Under the pieces are notes generated by a model. It searched no databases, was not told the DNA's origin, and was given only the letters and a program-made list of their open reading frames with translations. From an uncultured Clostridium sp. (GTDB taxonomy: Bacteria; Bacillota; Clostridia; TANB77; CAG-508), in contig USTA01000039.1 in the NCBI GenBank assembly GCA_900557475.1, positions 1 through 6,970 of the forward strand: DNA of 6,970 nucleotides, given 5' to 3'. The position numbers and the translations under genes are program-made. Shown here in pieces: positions 1 to 6,771 of this stretch; the stretch's first letter is position 1; each line of letters starts with the position of its first letter.

Positions 1-2
1 CA

Positions 3-560
3 CAAACATTTCAGGAACAAAGCGATAAAACTGACCATTCTAGTAATAATTCAGAATTTGAATATAATGTTAAACATACCTCTAGTAAACATGATACTAG
101 CAACAATAACCAAAATTCTAACTCTAACTCTTTCAAGCTTGATGTCGCTGTTTTAAATGAAGTGAGTAAAATCGCAAAAATGGGAATGGATTCTATTTCT
201 TACTTAGCACCTAAAGTTGCAGATAGACAAATGAAAAAACAGTTAGTTGCAATGTATTCTCAATATGGGAATACTCAAAGTCAAATTAACCAGCATTTTG
301 AAAAATATGGTGAAATTCCAGATTGTACTCCATTAAAAGATAAAATGATGAGTTTTGCTGGTGTTCAGTTTAATACTTTAAAAGACAAAAGTAATTCCCA
401 TATTGCTGAAATTATGATTCAAGGAACTTTGATGGGCGTAATTGCATGTCAAAAAATATTAAATTGTGATCTTGATATCGATAAAAGTACTACTGAACTT
501 ATAAAAGATTTTAATAAGTTCCAAAGAGAAAATATTGATAAATTAAATGCGTATTTATAG
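3..560 (+). CDS. Partial protein: Ser/Asn-rich linker plus C-terminal helical (possibly ferritin-like) domain
   Basis: This reading frame is open from the left edge to a TAG stop at 558-560, giving 185 visible residues, so the true start lies outside the window. An internal GTG at 162 could be taken as a start, but no Shine-Dalgarno lies before it and the frame continues upstream, so I treat the gene as 5' truncated. Visible residues 1-45 are low complexity, rich in Ser, Asn, His, Asp and Lys, and look like a flexible linker. Residues 46-185 are predicted all-helical: a helix starting LDVAVLNEVSKIAKMGMDS, a second around QMKKQLVAMYSQYG, a long third containing SHIAEIMIQGTLMGVI, and a last one ending in ENIDKLNAYL. 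From memory this resembles short clostridial proteins of unknown function, sometimes likened to the ferritin-like four-helix fold, which usually lack a linker. No set of Glu/His metal ligands is obvious. No enzymatic function can be assigned. It is convergent with the DUF975 gene. Confidence 0.75.
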   Translation, partial: QTFQEQSDKTDHSSNNSEFEYNVKHTSSKHDTSNNNQNSNSNSFKLDVAVLNEVSKIAKMGMDSISYLAPKVADRQMKKQLVAMYSQYGNTQSQINQHFEKYGEIPDCTPLKDKMMSFAGVQFNTLKDKSNSHIAEIMIQGTLMGVIACQKILNCDLDIDKSTTELIKDFNKFQRENIDKLNAYL

Positions 561-602
561 GCATTTATTCTAAATAAGTTTATAATTATTTTCTACAAAA
601 AT

Positions 603-656
603 AAAAAAGAGGCCTTAAAAGTTTTAAATATCTAAAACTTATTAAACCTCTTTTTA
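603..656. terminator. Bidirectional rho-independent terminator
   Basis: A long, nearly perfect hairpin lies between two convergent genes. The outer arms AAAAAGAGG (604-612) and CCTCTTTTT (647-655) pair, and the inner arms AAGTTTTA (619-626) and TAAAACTT (633-640) pair around a six-base loop. A short, mostly pairing TTAA-containing segment with small mismatches joins the two. A T-run follows the stem on the plus strand, and the matching A-run gives a T-run on the minus strand, so it can end transcription from both sides. It starts 43 bases after the plus-strand stop at 560 and 13 bases after the minus-strand stop at 669. Confidence 0.9.
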
Positions 657-668
657 TTGTTATCTTTT

Positions 669-1820
669 TTATAAATTTCTTCCGCATTGCATACAAAAAC
701 TTGCATCTTTACTATTTTCTTTTCCACAGTTTGGGCAAATTTTCATATTATTTTCTTGTGTATTTATTCCCATTGTTATTTCATTATTGTTTGGCGCTGT
801 ATATGTATTTACACTTTGATTTTCTGTTGGTTCTACATAAGTATTAATATTTTGATTAATCCCCTGATGACCATTTCCAACATTTCCTGCCACTCCTCTT
901 TCTATTTTCATCTGCTCATAGAATGACAAACTTGCAAAAATTATATATGGTGTTAATATTGCTACTCCTATATTAAAAACAATAGAAGTTAGAATGAATA
1001 AACTTGCAAAGCCTATTATAACTGTTGCTAAATATATTAATAAGAACCATCCTATGAAAGAAAGCATTAAACAGAAATATCTTCCTCTATTTCCTTTCAT
1101 TAGATTTTCACTCATCTCTACAATTTCTTTTGGAGTCATATCTTCATTATCAACAGCAATGTAATATGCAAGCACATAAAGCAGTGATTTTACCATAAGC
1201 CAAATACTCATTCCTATATATAGTGCTACAAATAATATTAATAATACCATTACACCTATTGAAAGTCCACTTAATAATGCTATATTTCCTGCTGCTTTTC
1301 CTAATTCTTTATTATACTCATATAAATAGTCATCACTATAATAATCATCATAGTCATATTTATAATTATCATAATAATCGTCATATAAAGAAGAATCATA
1401 TTTATATGATGTATTTGCATCTATACTGTTTAAAAACACTGAACTTGTTACTCCATATGCTGCAAGTACTACTATAAATATTATACTTCCTACTATTGAT
1501 ATAACAATAGGAACTATACATTTTAATAGTATTCTTCCCAGAATTCCCCAGCTACGTCCAAAATTTTTAAATCCAACTTTTAAAAAGTCAAAATAACTAA
1601 CTTTATCACCATTTCTTAAATGATAGTATGTATATGCTAATCCATAGATAATTGCCGGAAATGCTACTGTTTCTGCTATTGACAATAGTCCAAATGTAAA
1701 TGCTCCTAATAATCCTATAATAAATGTAATTGCCGCATAAATCAAAGAAACTGATATAGCCATTTTCCAATTTCCATTCAAATGCTCTCTTGCATCTTTT
1801 CTAAAATCACTTGCTACCAT
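669..1820 (-). CDS. DUF975-family integral membrane protein with C-terminal zinc ribbon
   Basis: This 383-residue protein matches the DUF975 family as I know it: an N-terminal R..ARE.L.GNWK.AI pattern (residues 7-22) and a late segment with MTPKEIVEMSENLMKGNRGR followed by LSFIGWFLL (228-261). Hydrophobic segments are near 21-45, 48-66, 100-122, 180-205, 248-270 and 274-300, suggesting six membrane spans with both ends in the cytoplasm (inference). The loop at 139-170 is extreme, with 13 Tyr and 9 Asp, and would face outward in this model. After an Asn/Gln/Thr-rich linker (about 311-358), the protein ends in a zinc ribbon with CPNC at 362-365 and CMQC at 376-379. The ATG at 1818-1820 has a strong ribosome site (AAGGGGGACC, 1825-1834) and its own promoter upstream. 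The family has no established biochemical function; a membrane or envelope role is a guess. It follows fmt but seems to be a separate transcription unit. Confidence 0.88.
   Translation of the reverse strand: MVASDFRKDAREHLNGNWKMAISVSLIYAAITFIIGLLGAFTFGLLSIAETVAFPAIIYGLAYTYYHLRNGDKVSYFDFLKVGFKNFGRSWGILGRILLKCIVPIVISIVGSIIFIVVLAAYGVTSSVFLNSIDANTSYKYDSSLYDDYYDNYKYDYDDYYSDDYLYEYNKELGKAAGNIALLSGLSIGVMVLLILFVALYIGMSIWLMVKSLLYVLAYYIAVDNEDMTPKEIVEMSENLMKGNRGRYFCLMLSFIGWFLLIYLATVIIGFASLFILTSIVFNIGVAILTPYIIFASLSFYEQMKIERGVAGNVGNGHQGINQNINTYVEPTENQSVNTYTAPNNNEITMGINTQENNMKICPNCGKENSKDASFCMQCGRNL
1311..1406 (-). repeat. Low-complexity Tyr/Asp-coding tract inside the DUF975 gene
   Basis: Read on the plus strand, this stretch is built of irregular short units such as ATCATCATAGTC and ATAATAATC. 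On the coding strand these become mostly TAT/TAC and GAT/GAC codons. It encodes residues 139-170 of the membrane protein, where 13 Tyr and 9 Asp occur in 32 positions. The units are not an exact tandem repeat. The composition suggests growth by slippage or amplification of an acidic aromatic loop, and the reading frame stays intact. Confidence 0.7.
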
Positions 1821-1824
1821 AAGT

Positions 1825-1836
1825 GGTCCCCCTTTT
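1825..1836 (-). promoter_or_regulatory. Ribosome binding site of the DUF975 gene
   Basis: On the minus strand the sequence AAAAGGGGGACC lies just upstream of the ATG at 1818-1820. The G-rich core is about eight bases from the start codon. It supports this Met as the start, and the N-terminal family pattern begins just after it. Confidence 0.75.
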
Positions 1837-1840
1837 TTAT

Positions 1841-1909
1841 TTATGCCTTAATTATAGCAATTTTATTTTTTTCTTGCAATAGTTTTTTATAATTTTATCT
1901 TTATGCCTT
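1841..1909. repeat. Pair of 9-base direct repeats flanking the DUF975 promoter
   Basis: TTATGCCTT occurs at 1841-1849 and again at 1901-1909, exactly 60 bases apart. One copy lies just past the -10 box near the expected transcription start, the other upstream of the -35 box. Both sit in AT-rich sequence, so the shared GCC core makes the match stand out. It could be a pair of operator half sites or a chance match; nothing else in the window supports a regulator. Confidence 0.35.
1851..1879 (-). promoter_or_regulatory. Vegetative (SigA-type) promoter of the DUF975 gene
   Basis: On the minus strand a -35 box TTGCAA (1874-1879) is followed after exactly 17 bases by a perfect -10 box TATAAT (1851-1856). 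Transcription would start near 1844, leaving a leader of about 24 bases before the ATG at 1820. The gene therefore has its own promoter, although it follows fmt on the same strand. I see no strong hairpin terminator between fmt and this promoter, so some read-through from fmt is possible. Confidence 0.82.
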
Positions 1910-1932
1910 TTTCTCTGTTCTAAGTTATTATT

Positions 1933-2952
1933 TTACTCAAATATTTCTCCAGCTTCTACATTATTTCCGTTTAAAAATGACTTAAAATCCATTTTTTTGC
2001 TATTTTCTCCTTGAAGTTCAAGAAGTGCTATTGCGCCATCATTTGTTTTAACAAATATTCCTTTTTTCTTATCTGCAAAAAGAATAGTTCCATTTTCTAT
2101 CTTACTTATTCTTTCTGCATATTCTTTTGTTTCAGGAAACTCCCTTTCTATTTCATTATTTGTAACTAAATCAACTTTCCAAAATTTTATCTTTTTGCCA
2201 TTTAGCATACTATATGCACCAATTATTGGATTTAGTCCTCTTACTAAATTTTTTATTTCTATTCCTGATTTTGACCAATCAATTTTTGCAATTTCCTTTT
2301 GTAACATTGGTGCAACAGAAAAATCTTCTCCTTGCTTCTCCGCCCCAACTATAATTTTTAATTCTTCAAAGCTTAGTTTATCTTTCTCTTTTATATTATC
2401 TATTTTCTCCAATGTCTGTACTAACAATTTTGAACCTATATAAGACATCCTTTCCCAAAGTTCTCCTGTTGTTTCATCTTCTCCTATTTTTGTGCTTTCT
2501 TTTAAGATCATATCACCTGTATCCATACCTTCATCCATAAACATTGTTGTTATTCCTGTTTCGGCTTCGCCATTTATAACAGCCCACTGAATTGGTGCTG
2601 CACCTCTATATTTAGGAAGTAAAGAACCATGTACATTTATAGCTCCATATTTAGGTATTTCTAAAATTTCTTTAGGTAGTATTTTTCCATATGCAACGAC
2701 TACTAATACATCTGGATTTAACCCCCTTACTTCATTTATAAATTCCTCATTTTTTCGAACCTTTATTGGTTGATAAATTTTAAAACCTTTTTCTAGTGCA
2801 TATTCTTTTACTGGAGAAGCCAAAAGTTTCATACCTCTTCCTTTTGGTTTATCTGGATTTGTTACTACTGCCAAAATTTCATGTCCACTATTATATAACC
2901 CTTCTAAAGACACCTTTGCGAAGTCCGGTGTCCCCATAAAAACTATTCTCAT
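1933..2952 (-). CDS. fmt: Methionyl-tRNA formyltransferase
   Basis: The enzyme transfers the formyl group of 10-formyltetrahydrofolate to the amino group of Met on initiator tRNA, in the cytoplasm. The 339-residue protein starts MRIVFMGTPDFA, typical of the family. The formyltransferase domain covers roughly residues 1-200 and carries the signature NVHGSLLPKYRGAAPIQWA, with catalytic residues N106 and H108, and D144 in the MDEGMDTGDM segment. The C-terminal tRNA-binding domain (about 215-339) has IDWSKSG and the conserved LVRGLNP near 237-242. The protein is about 25 residues longer than the usual 310-315. Part of this seems to come from a charged insertion near 264-286. The ATG at 2950-2952 has AAAGGA about ten bases upstream; another ATG ten bases further upstream is out of frame. 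It lies 55 bases after def. FolD, encoded in the same run, supplies its folate substrate. Confidence 0.97.
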   Translation of the reverse strand: MRIVFMGTPDFAKVSLEGLYNSGHEILAVVTNPDKPKGRGMKLLASPVKEYALEKGFKIYQPIKVRKNEEFINEVRGLNPDVLVVVAYGKILPKEILEIPKYGAINVHGSLLPKYRGAAPIQWAVINGEAETGITTMFMDEGMDTGDMILKESTKIGEDETTGELWERMSYIGSKLLVQTLEKIDNIKEKDKLSFEELKIIVGAEKQGEDFSVAPMLQKEIAKIDWSKSGIEIKNLVRGLNPIIGAYSMLNGKKIKFWKVDLVTNNEIEREFPETKEYAERISKIENGTILFADKKKGIFVKTNDGAIALLELQGENSKKMDFKSFLNGNNVEAGEIFE

Positions 2953-3007
2953 AAAATTTCATTCCTTTCAATCTTTTTTGTTATATAAGACTTTTCAAAT
3001 TAAGCTA

Positions 3008-3496
3008 TTATTTTATTTTGTTTCCATTTTCATCAATATATTCTAAAGTTCCTTCTTCCATTATATCAACAAAAAGATTTCCATTTAGGTGATCTATCTC
3101 ATGTGCTAAAGCCTGTGCTAATAGCTCTTTTCCTTTTATTGTTATATTCTTTCCATTTTCATCTTGAGCTTTAACCGTTACTTCCATTGGTCTTATAACT
3201 TTAGCAAATTGGTTTGGAAAGCTTAAGCAGCCTTCTTCAACTTCTTGAGTTCCCTTTTGTTTTACTATTTCAGGATTTACTAATTTTAAAGGTTCTTTTC
3301 CATCATATAAATCTATTACTACAAGTCTTTTTAATATTCCTACTTGTACTGCTGATAATCCTACTCCATTATATTCATGCATTGTTTCTACCATATCGTC
3401 TAATAATTCTCTTATTCTATCATCTATATTTTCTACTATCTTAGATTTCTTTCTTAAAATTTCATCCCCATTTTTTCTTATTTCTCTAGTTGCCAT
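3008..3496 (-). CDS. def: Peptide deformylase
   Basis: This metal-dependent hydrolase removes the N-formyl group from new polypeptides, normally using Fe2+ or a similar ion. All three family motifs are present in the 162-residue protein: GVGLSAVQ at residues 44-51 (motif 1, with Ser where Ala is commoner), EGCLS at 88-92 with metal ligand C90, and HEIDH at 132-136 with ligands H132 and H136 and catalytic E133. The length fits the compact bacterial type. The ATG at 3494-3496 is preceded by AAAGGAAAT, which lies in the 18-base gap after the priA stop. The close spacing to priA and the following fmt indicate co-transcription, and Def reverses the modification made by Fmt. Confidence 0.97.
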   Translation of the reverse strand: MATREIRKNGDEILRKKSKIVENIDDRIRELLDDMVETMHEYNGVGLSAVQVGILKRLVVIDLYDGKEPLKLVNPEIVKQKGTQEVEEGCLSFPNQFAKVIRPMEVTVKAQDENGKNITIKGKELLAQALAHEIDHLNGNLFVDIMEEGTLEYIDENGNKIK

Positions 3497-3514
3497 TTTT
3501 TATTTCCTTTCTAC

Positions 3515-5734
3515 TTATAACATATTATTTGGGTTTAGCTCTATATTTACCCTTACATCCTTTTTCTTCATTTTATAAAATTCTTTTAAAGAATCTAATA
3601 ACAATTCTTTTATTCTTGAGTCATATTTGCATTTTATTAAAATTCTTCCTCTATATCTATCTTTTATCTTATCAATTGGTGCTGGAACTGGACTATAAAG
3701 TAATAACCCAAACTTTTCATTTATGACCCTTTCTTTTAAATATTTATGCATTCTTTTCTCTGTATCTTCTAGCTCATTAAATTTTGTTGAAGACACATCT
3801 ATTAATATTATATCGCAAAATGGTGGATATTTCAATTGCTTCCTTAGCATTATTTCTGTATTGTAAAACAAATTATAATCTTGTATTTTTGCATATTCAA
3901 TAGCATAATTATCTGGGTTATATGTTTGAATTAATGCTCTTCCTTCTGCCTCTCCTCTTCCCGCTCTTCCAATAACTTGAGTTAATGTTTGAAATGTTCT
4001 TTCTGTTGCTTTAAAATCACCAAAATTCAAACTGCTGTCCGCTGAAATTACTCCAACAAGAGTTACATCTGGAAAATCATGACCCTTTACTACCATCTGA
4101 GTTCCAATAAGAATATCTATTTTTTCTTCTCTAAATTTAGTAAGTATTTCTTCATGTGAATTTTTCTTTGATACAGTGTCTACATCCATTCGTATTGTTG
4201 TGGCTTCTGGAAATTTTTCTTTAATTTCTTCTTCTAATTTTTGAGTTCCTGCTCCAAAATATCTTATATTTTCACTATGACACATTGGACATACTTTTAC
4301 AGCATTTTCTTCATATCCACAATAATGGCATTTTAGTTTGTTTTCTCTTTTATGATATGTCATTGTAATATTGCATCTCTTACACTTTACAGTATATCCA
4401 CAATCTCTGCACATAATAAATGTTGAAAATCCTCTTCTATTTAAAAATAGTATTGTTTGCTTTTTACACTCTAGATTATTTTTTATTTCTTCTTCTAATT
4501 CCCTACTAATCATGGTTTTATTCCCGTTTGCAAGTTCTTCTCTTAAGTCAATTATTTTTGAAACAGGCATTGCTCCTTGATTTGCTCTTTTTGTAAGCTC
4601 TAGAAGTCTTATATTTCCTTCTTTTGCATTATAATATGTTGATATATCCGGGGTTGCACTTCCTAATACTAACGGAATATGTTTCGTTTTTGTTATAAAT
4701 CTTGCTACTTCTTTAGCATTGTATCTTGGTGTCATTTCTGATATATATGACTCATCATGTTCTTCATCAATTATAACTATTCCCAAATCTTTTACTGGTG
4801 CAAAAATAGCGGACCTTGCCCCTATTACTATTTTTGCTCTTCCTTCCTTAATTTTGTTCCACTGGTCGAACCTTTCTCCCACAGATAATTTACTATGAAG
4901 TACTGCTATTTTATCTTCTCCAAACCTGCTAATAAATCTATCAACAGTTTGCGGTGTAAGTGAAATTTCTGGAACAAGCATAATACTTGATTTGTTTTTG
5001 TTTAGTTCTCTTTCTATTAGCCTTAAATAAACTTCTGTTTTTCCTGAACCAGTTACCCCAAATAACAAATATTCTCCTTCTTCTTTTATATTTTCTACTG
5101 CATATCTTTGCTCTTCAGTTAGATTAAACTCTTTTTCTTTTTTAAGTATTTTGTGCAAAAATGGATTTCTTTCTACCTTAGTTTCTTCATATTCTAAATA
5201 CCCATTTTTAATTAGTGTACTTACTATTGCTTTAGTTCCATCTGTAAATAATTCTATATCTTCAATTGAAGACACTCCGTTATTTATAACAAATTCTAAT
5301 ATTGCTATCTGCCTATCTGATTTTATCTTTTTTTCTTCAATTGCTTTTTCTATTTCTTCTTTTTCTTTTGCTATATTTATTAAATTGATTGTTTTTTCTT
5401 TTACTCTATCTTTAGTATTTTTAGTTTTAGTACCTGGTGGAAGCATTAATTTTAGGCAATCAGATATATTGCAAAAGTATCTATCTGACATATATTTAGC
5501 CAAATTTATTTTTTCTTTTTCTATTTTTTCTGCTTGAAGCTTTAATATTTCTTTTACTTTAAATTCAGATTTTTCTTTTAATCCTACAACAATTCCTTCT
5601 TCAGGATTTTTGCTTTTTCCAAATGGTATAAAAACTCTGCTTCCAATCTCTACTTTTAAATTTTTTGGAACTTCATAATCAAATGTTTTATTTAGGCTCT
5701 TTACTGTACTATTTATTATAACTTCTGCTATCAT
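3515..5734 (-). CDS. priA: Primosomal protein N' (replication restart helicase PriA)
   Basis: PriA is a 3'-to-5' superfamily 2 DNA helicase that recognises stalled forks and helps reload the replicative helicase. The 739-residue protein has an N-terminal DNA-binding domain with the typical opening AEVIINSTVKSLNKTFDYEVP, a Walker A motif GVTGSGKT at 226-233 and a DEEH box at 323-326. A zinc-binding insertion follows, with eight cysteines as four CxxC pairs (C442/C445, C451/C454, C469/C472, C482/C485). Helicase motifs GTQMVVKGHDFPDV (about 544-557) and QVIGRAGRG (586-594) come next, then the conserved C-terminal domain. Length and all key residues are normal, so it should be active. The ATG at 5732-5734 fits the family N-terminus, but its Shine-Dalgarno is unusually far away. 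It follows folD by 23 bases and precedes def by 18. Confidence 0.98.
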   Translation of the reverse strand: MIAEVIINSTVKSLNKTFDYEVPKNLKVEIGSRVFIPFGKSKNPEEGIVVGLKEKSEFKVKEILKLQAEKIEKEKINLAKYMSDRYFCNISDCLKLMLPPGTKTKNTKDRVKEKTINLINIAKEKEEIEKAIEEKKIKSDRQIAILEFVINNGVSSIEDIELFTDGTKAIVSTLIKNGYLEYEETKVERNPFLHKILKKEKEFNLTEEQRYAVENIKEEGEYLLFGVTGSGKTEVYLRLIERELNKNKSSIMLVPEISLTPQTVDRFISRFGEDKIAVLHSKLSVGERFDQWNKIKEGRAKIVIGARSAIFAPVKDLGIVIIDEEHDESYISEMTPRYNAKEVARFITKTKHIPLVLGSATPDISTYYNAKEGNIRLLELTKRANQGAMPVSKIIDLREELANGNKTMISRELEEEIKNNLECKKQTILFLNRRGFSTFIMCRDCGYTVKCKRCNITMTYHKRENKLKCHYCGYEENAVKVCPMCHSENIRYFGAGTQKLEEEIKEKFPEATTIRMDVDTVSKKNSHEEILTKFREEKIDILIGTQMVVKGHDFPDVTLVGVISADSSLNFGDFKATERTFQTLTQVIGRAGRGEAEGRALIQTYNPDNYAIEYAKIQDYNLFYNTEIMLRKQLKYPPFCDIILIDVSSTKFNELEDTEKRMHKYLKERVINEKFGLLLYSPVPAPIDKIKDRYRGRILIKCKYDSRIKELLLDSLKEFYKMKKKDVRVNIELNPNNML

Positions 5735-5752
5735 ATAAATACTGTTTTTATT

Positions 5753-5758
5753 CTCCTT
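5753..5758 (-). promoter_or_regulatory. Distant ribosome binding site of priA
   Basis: On the minus strand AAGGAG (5753-5758) overlaps the TAA stop of folD at 5758-5760. It is the only good Shine-Dalgarno before priA, but 18 bases separate it from the ATG at 5734, against the usual 5-10. An in-frame ATT lies 12 bases after it, a rare start at best. The overlap with the folD stop suggests that ribosomes finishing folD may help priA translation. Confidence 0.6.
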
Positions 5759-6600
5759 TATAACTTATTTTGCAACTTATATGCCTTAACAACATTATTC
5801 ATTAACATCGCTATTGTCATGGGGCCAACTCCACCAGGAACTGGTGTTATAAAACTTGCTTTTTCTTTTATATTCTCAAAATCCACATCTCCGCAAAGTT
5901 TTCCGTTTTCATCCCTATTCATTCCTACATCAATTATTACCGCACCTTCTTTAACCATATCACTAGTTACTATATTTCTCTTTCCTGTTGCTGCAATAAT
6001 AATATCTGCATTTTTTACTTCTTCTTTTAAATTTTTAGTTTTTGAATGGCAAATAGTTACTGTTGCATTTTTAGCAAGCATGCAAGCTGCCATCGGTTTT
6101 CCAACAATATTGCTTCTACCTATTATAACTACTTTCTTTCCTTCTATTTTTATATTATACTCTTCTAGCATCTTCATAATGCCAAGTGGTGTACATGGAA
6201 TAAAAATATCTTCTCCTATTGTTAGTTTTCCAACATTATATGGATTAAATCCATCAACATCTTTTTCTTTAGAAATTCTTTCAAAAGCTTCTTCTATTCT
6301 TAAATGTTTTGGTATAGGACTTTGAAGCAAAATTCCAGTTACATTTTTATCATTATTTAATTTTTCTATTACCTCTAAAAGTTCTTTCATACTTATATTT
6401 TCTTCTAATAAATATTCTTTGAATATTATACCTACATCTTCACAAGCTTTACTTTTATTTCTTACATATACTTTTGATGCATCATTATTTCCAACCATTA
6501 TTACTGCTAAATAAGGCTTTATTTTGAAAGTATCTACTTCTTTTTTTAATTCTCCTCTTATTTTTTTAGCTAAAATCTTTCCATCAATTATTTGTCCCAT
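5758..6600 (-). CDS. folD: Bifunctional methylenetetrahydrofolate dehydrogenase / methenyltetrahydrofolate cyclohydrolase
   Basis: FolD oxidises 5,10-methylene-tetrahydrofolate to the methenyl form with NADP+ and hydrolyses that to 10-formyl-tetrahydrofolate, in the cytoplasm. I place the start at the ATG at 6598-6600, giving 280 residues, the usual length. AAAAGGAG lies six bases upstream. A longer version starting at 6657 would add 19 residues (MVFKKIIF...) that lack a ribosome site and do not look like the family. Key motifs are YVRNK with Y45 and catalytic K49, the LLQSPIP segment at 91-97, KDVDGFNP with D116, the cofactor-binding GRSNIVGKP at 161-169, and TPVPGGVGPMT at 252-262. It is the first gene of the minus-strand run and supplies the formyl donor used by Fmt, the last gene of that run. 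Confidence 0.97.
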   Translation of the reverse strand: MGQIIDGKILAKKIRGELKKEVDTFKIKPYLAVIMVGNNDASKVYVRNKSKACEDVGIIFKEYLLEENISMKELLEVIEKLNNDKNVTGILLQSPIPKHLRIEEAFERISKEKDVDGFNPYNVGKLTIGEDIFIPCTPLGIMKMLEEYNIKIEGKKVVIIGRSNIVGKPMAACMLAKNATVTICHSKTKNLKEEVKNADIIIAATGKRNIVTSDMVKEGAVIIDVGMNRDENGKLCGDVDFENIKEKASFITPVPGGVGPMTIAMLMNNVVKAYKLQNKL

Positions 6601-6606
6601 ATCATT

Positions 6607-6614
6607 CTCCTTTT
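6607..6614 (-). promoter_or_regulatory. Ribosome binding site deciding the folD start
   Basis: On the minus strand AAAAGGAG lies exactly six bases before the ATG at 6598-6600. It fixes the start of folD at this Met rather than at the in-frame ATG at 6657, which has no comparable site. Confidence 0.88.
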
Positions 6615-6627
6615 CGATTTTCATTTT

Positions 6628-6657
6628 ATCATAAAAAATTATTTTTTTAAATACCAA
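6628..6657 (-). promoter_or_regulatory. Candidate promoter of the folD-priA-def-fmt run
   Basis: On the minus strand a weak -35 box TTGGTA (6652-6657) is followed after 18 bases by TATGAT (6628-6633), a five of six match to the -10 consensus. Transcription would begin around 6621, leaving a leader of about 20 bases with the ribosome site inside it. The region is very AT-rich and weak matches arise easily, so this is only a candidate. The in-frame ATG at 6657 would fall upstream of this start and could not be translated from it. Confidence 0.45.
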
Positions 6658-6687
6658 TAAAAATAATTTATTTCTTTTATTTTTTTG

Positions 6688-6716
6688 TTGAAATTTGTAA
6701 AAAAATATATTATAAT
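6688..6716 (+). promoter_or_regulatory. Strong vegetative (SigA-type) promoter of the secreted-protein gene
   Basis: A -35 box TTGAAA (6688-6693) is followed after exactly 17 bases by a perfect -10 box TATAAT (6711-6716). Transcription would start near 6723, leaving an AT-rich leader of about 49 bases before the ATG at 6772. No riboswitch-like structure is apparent in this short leader. The boxes predict strong basal expression of the plus-strand gene. Confidence 0.82.
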
Positions 6717-6771
6717 GCTTTTAGTATTAAATTTTATTTTTTGTATAAAATAATAAAAAGGAGTTATAGAT

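Noticed and set aside
162..560. A 132-residue protein starting at the GTG at 162
   Set aside because: There is no ribosome site before the GTG, and the same frame stays open to the left edge. The GTG more likely encodes an internal Val.
687..926. Plus-strand reading frames opposite the DUF975 gene (687-926 and 1223-1477)
   Set aside because: They mirror a convincing membrane-protein gene with a promoter and ribosome site and have no recognisable features of their own.
2953..3007. A possible internal promoter in the 55-base gap between def and fmt
   Set aside because: A TTGAAA is present on the minus strand, but the TATA-like sequence that follows is only about five bases away, far too close for a promoter.
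5151..5537. Plus-strand reading frames opposite priA, including this 128-residue one and others at 3490-3726 and 4371-4580
   Set aside because: All lie opposite or mostly opposite the intact priA gene and are typical antisense shadows of Lys/Glu-rich coding sequence.
5819..6325. A 168-residue plus-strand reading frame inside folD
   Set aside because: It lies wholly opposite a confident folD gene and shows the Ser/Phe/Ile-rich composition expected of an antisense shadow.
5758..6657. A 299-residue FolD starting at the ATG at 6657
   Set aside because: The first 19 residues lack a ribosome site and family similarity. The ATG at 6600 has an ideal ribosome site and gives the normal length.
6709..6714. 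A minus-strand TATAAT as an alternative folD promoter
   Set aside because: It overlaps the plus-strand -10 box, and the sequence 17 bases upstream on the minus strand (ATAAAA) does not resemble a -35 box.
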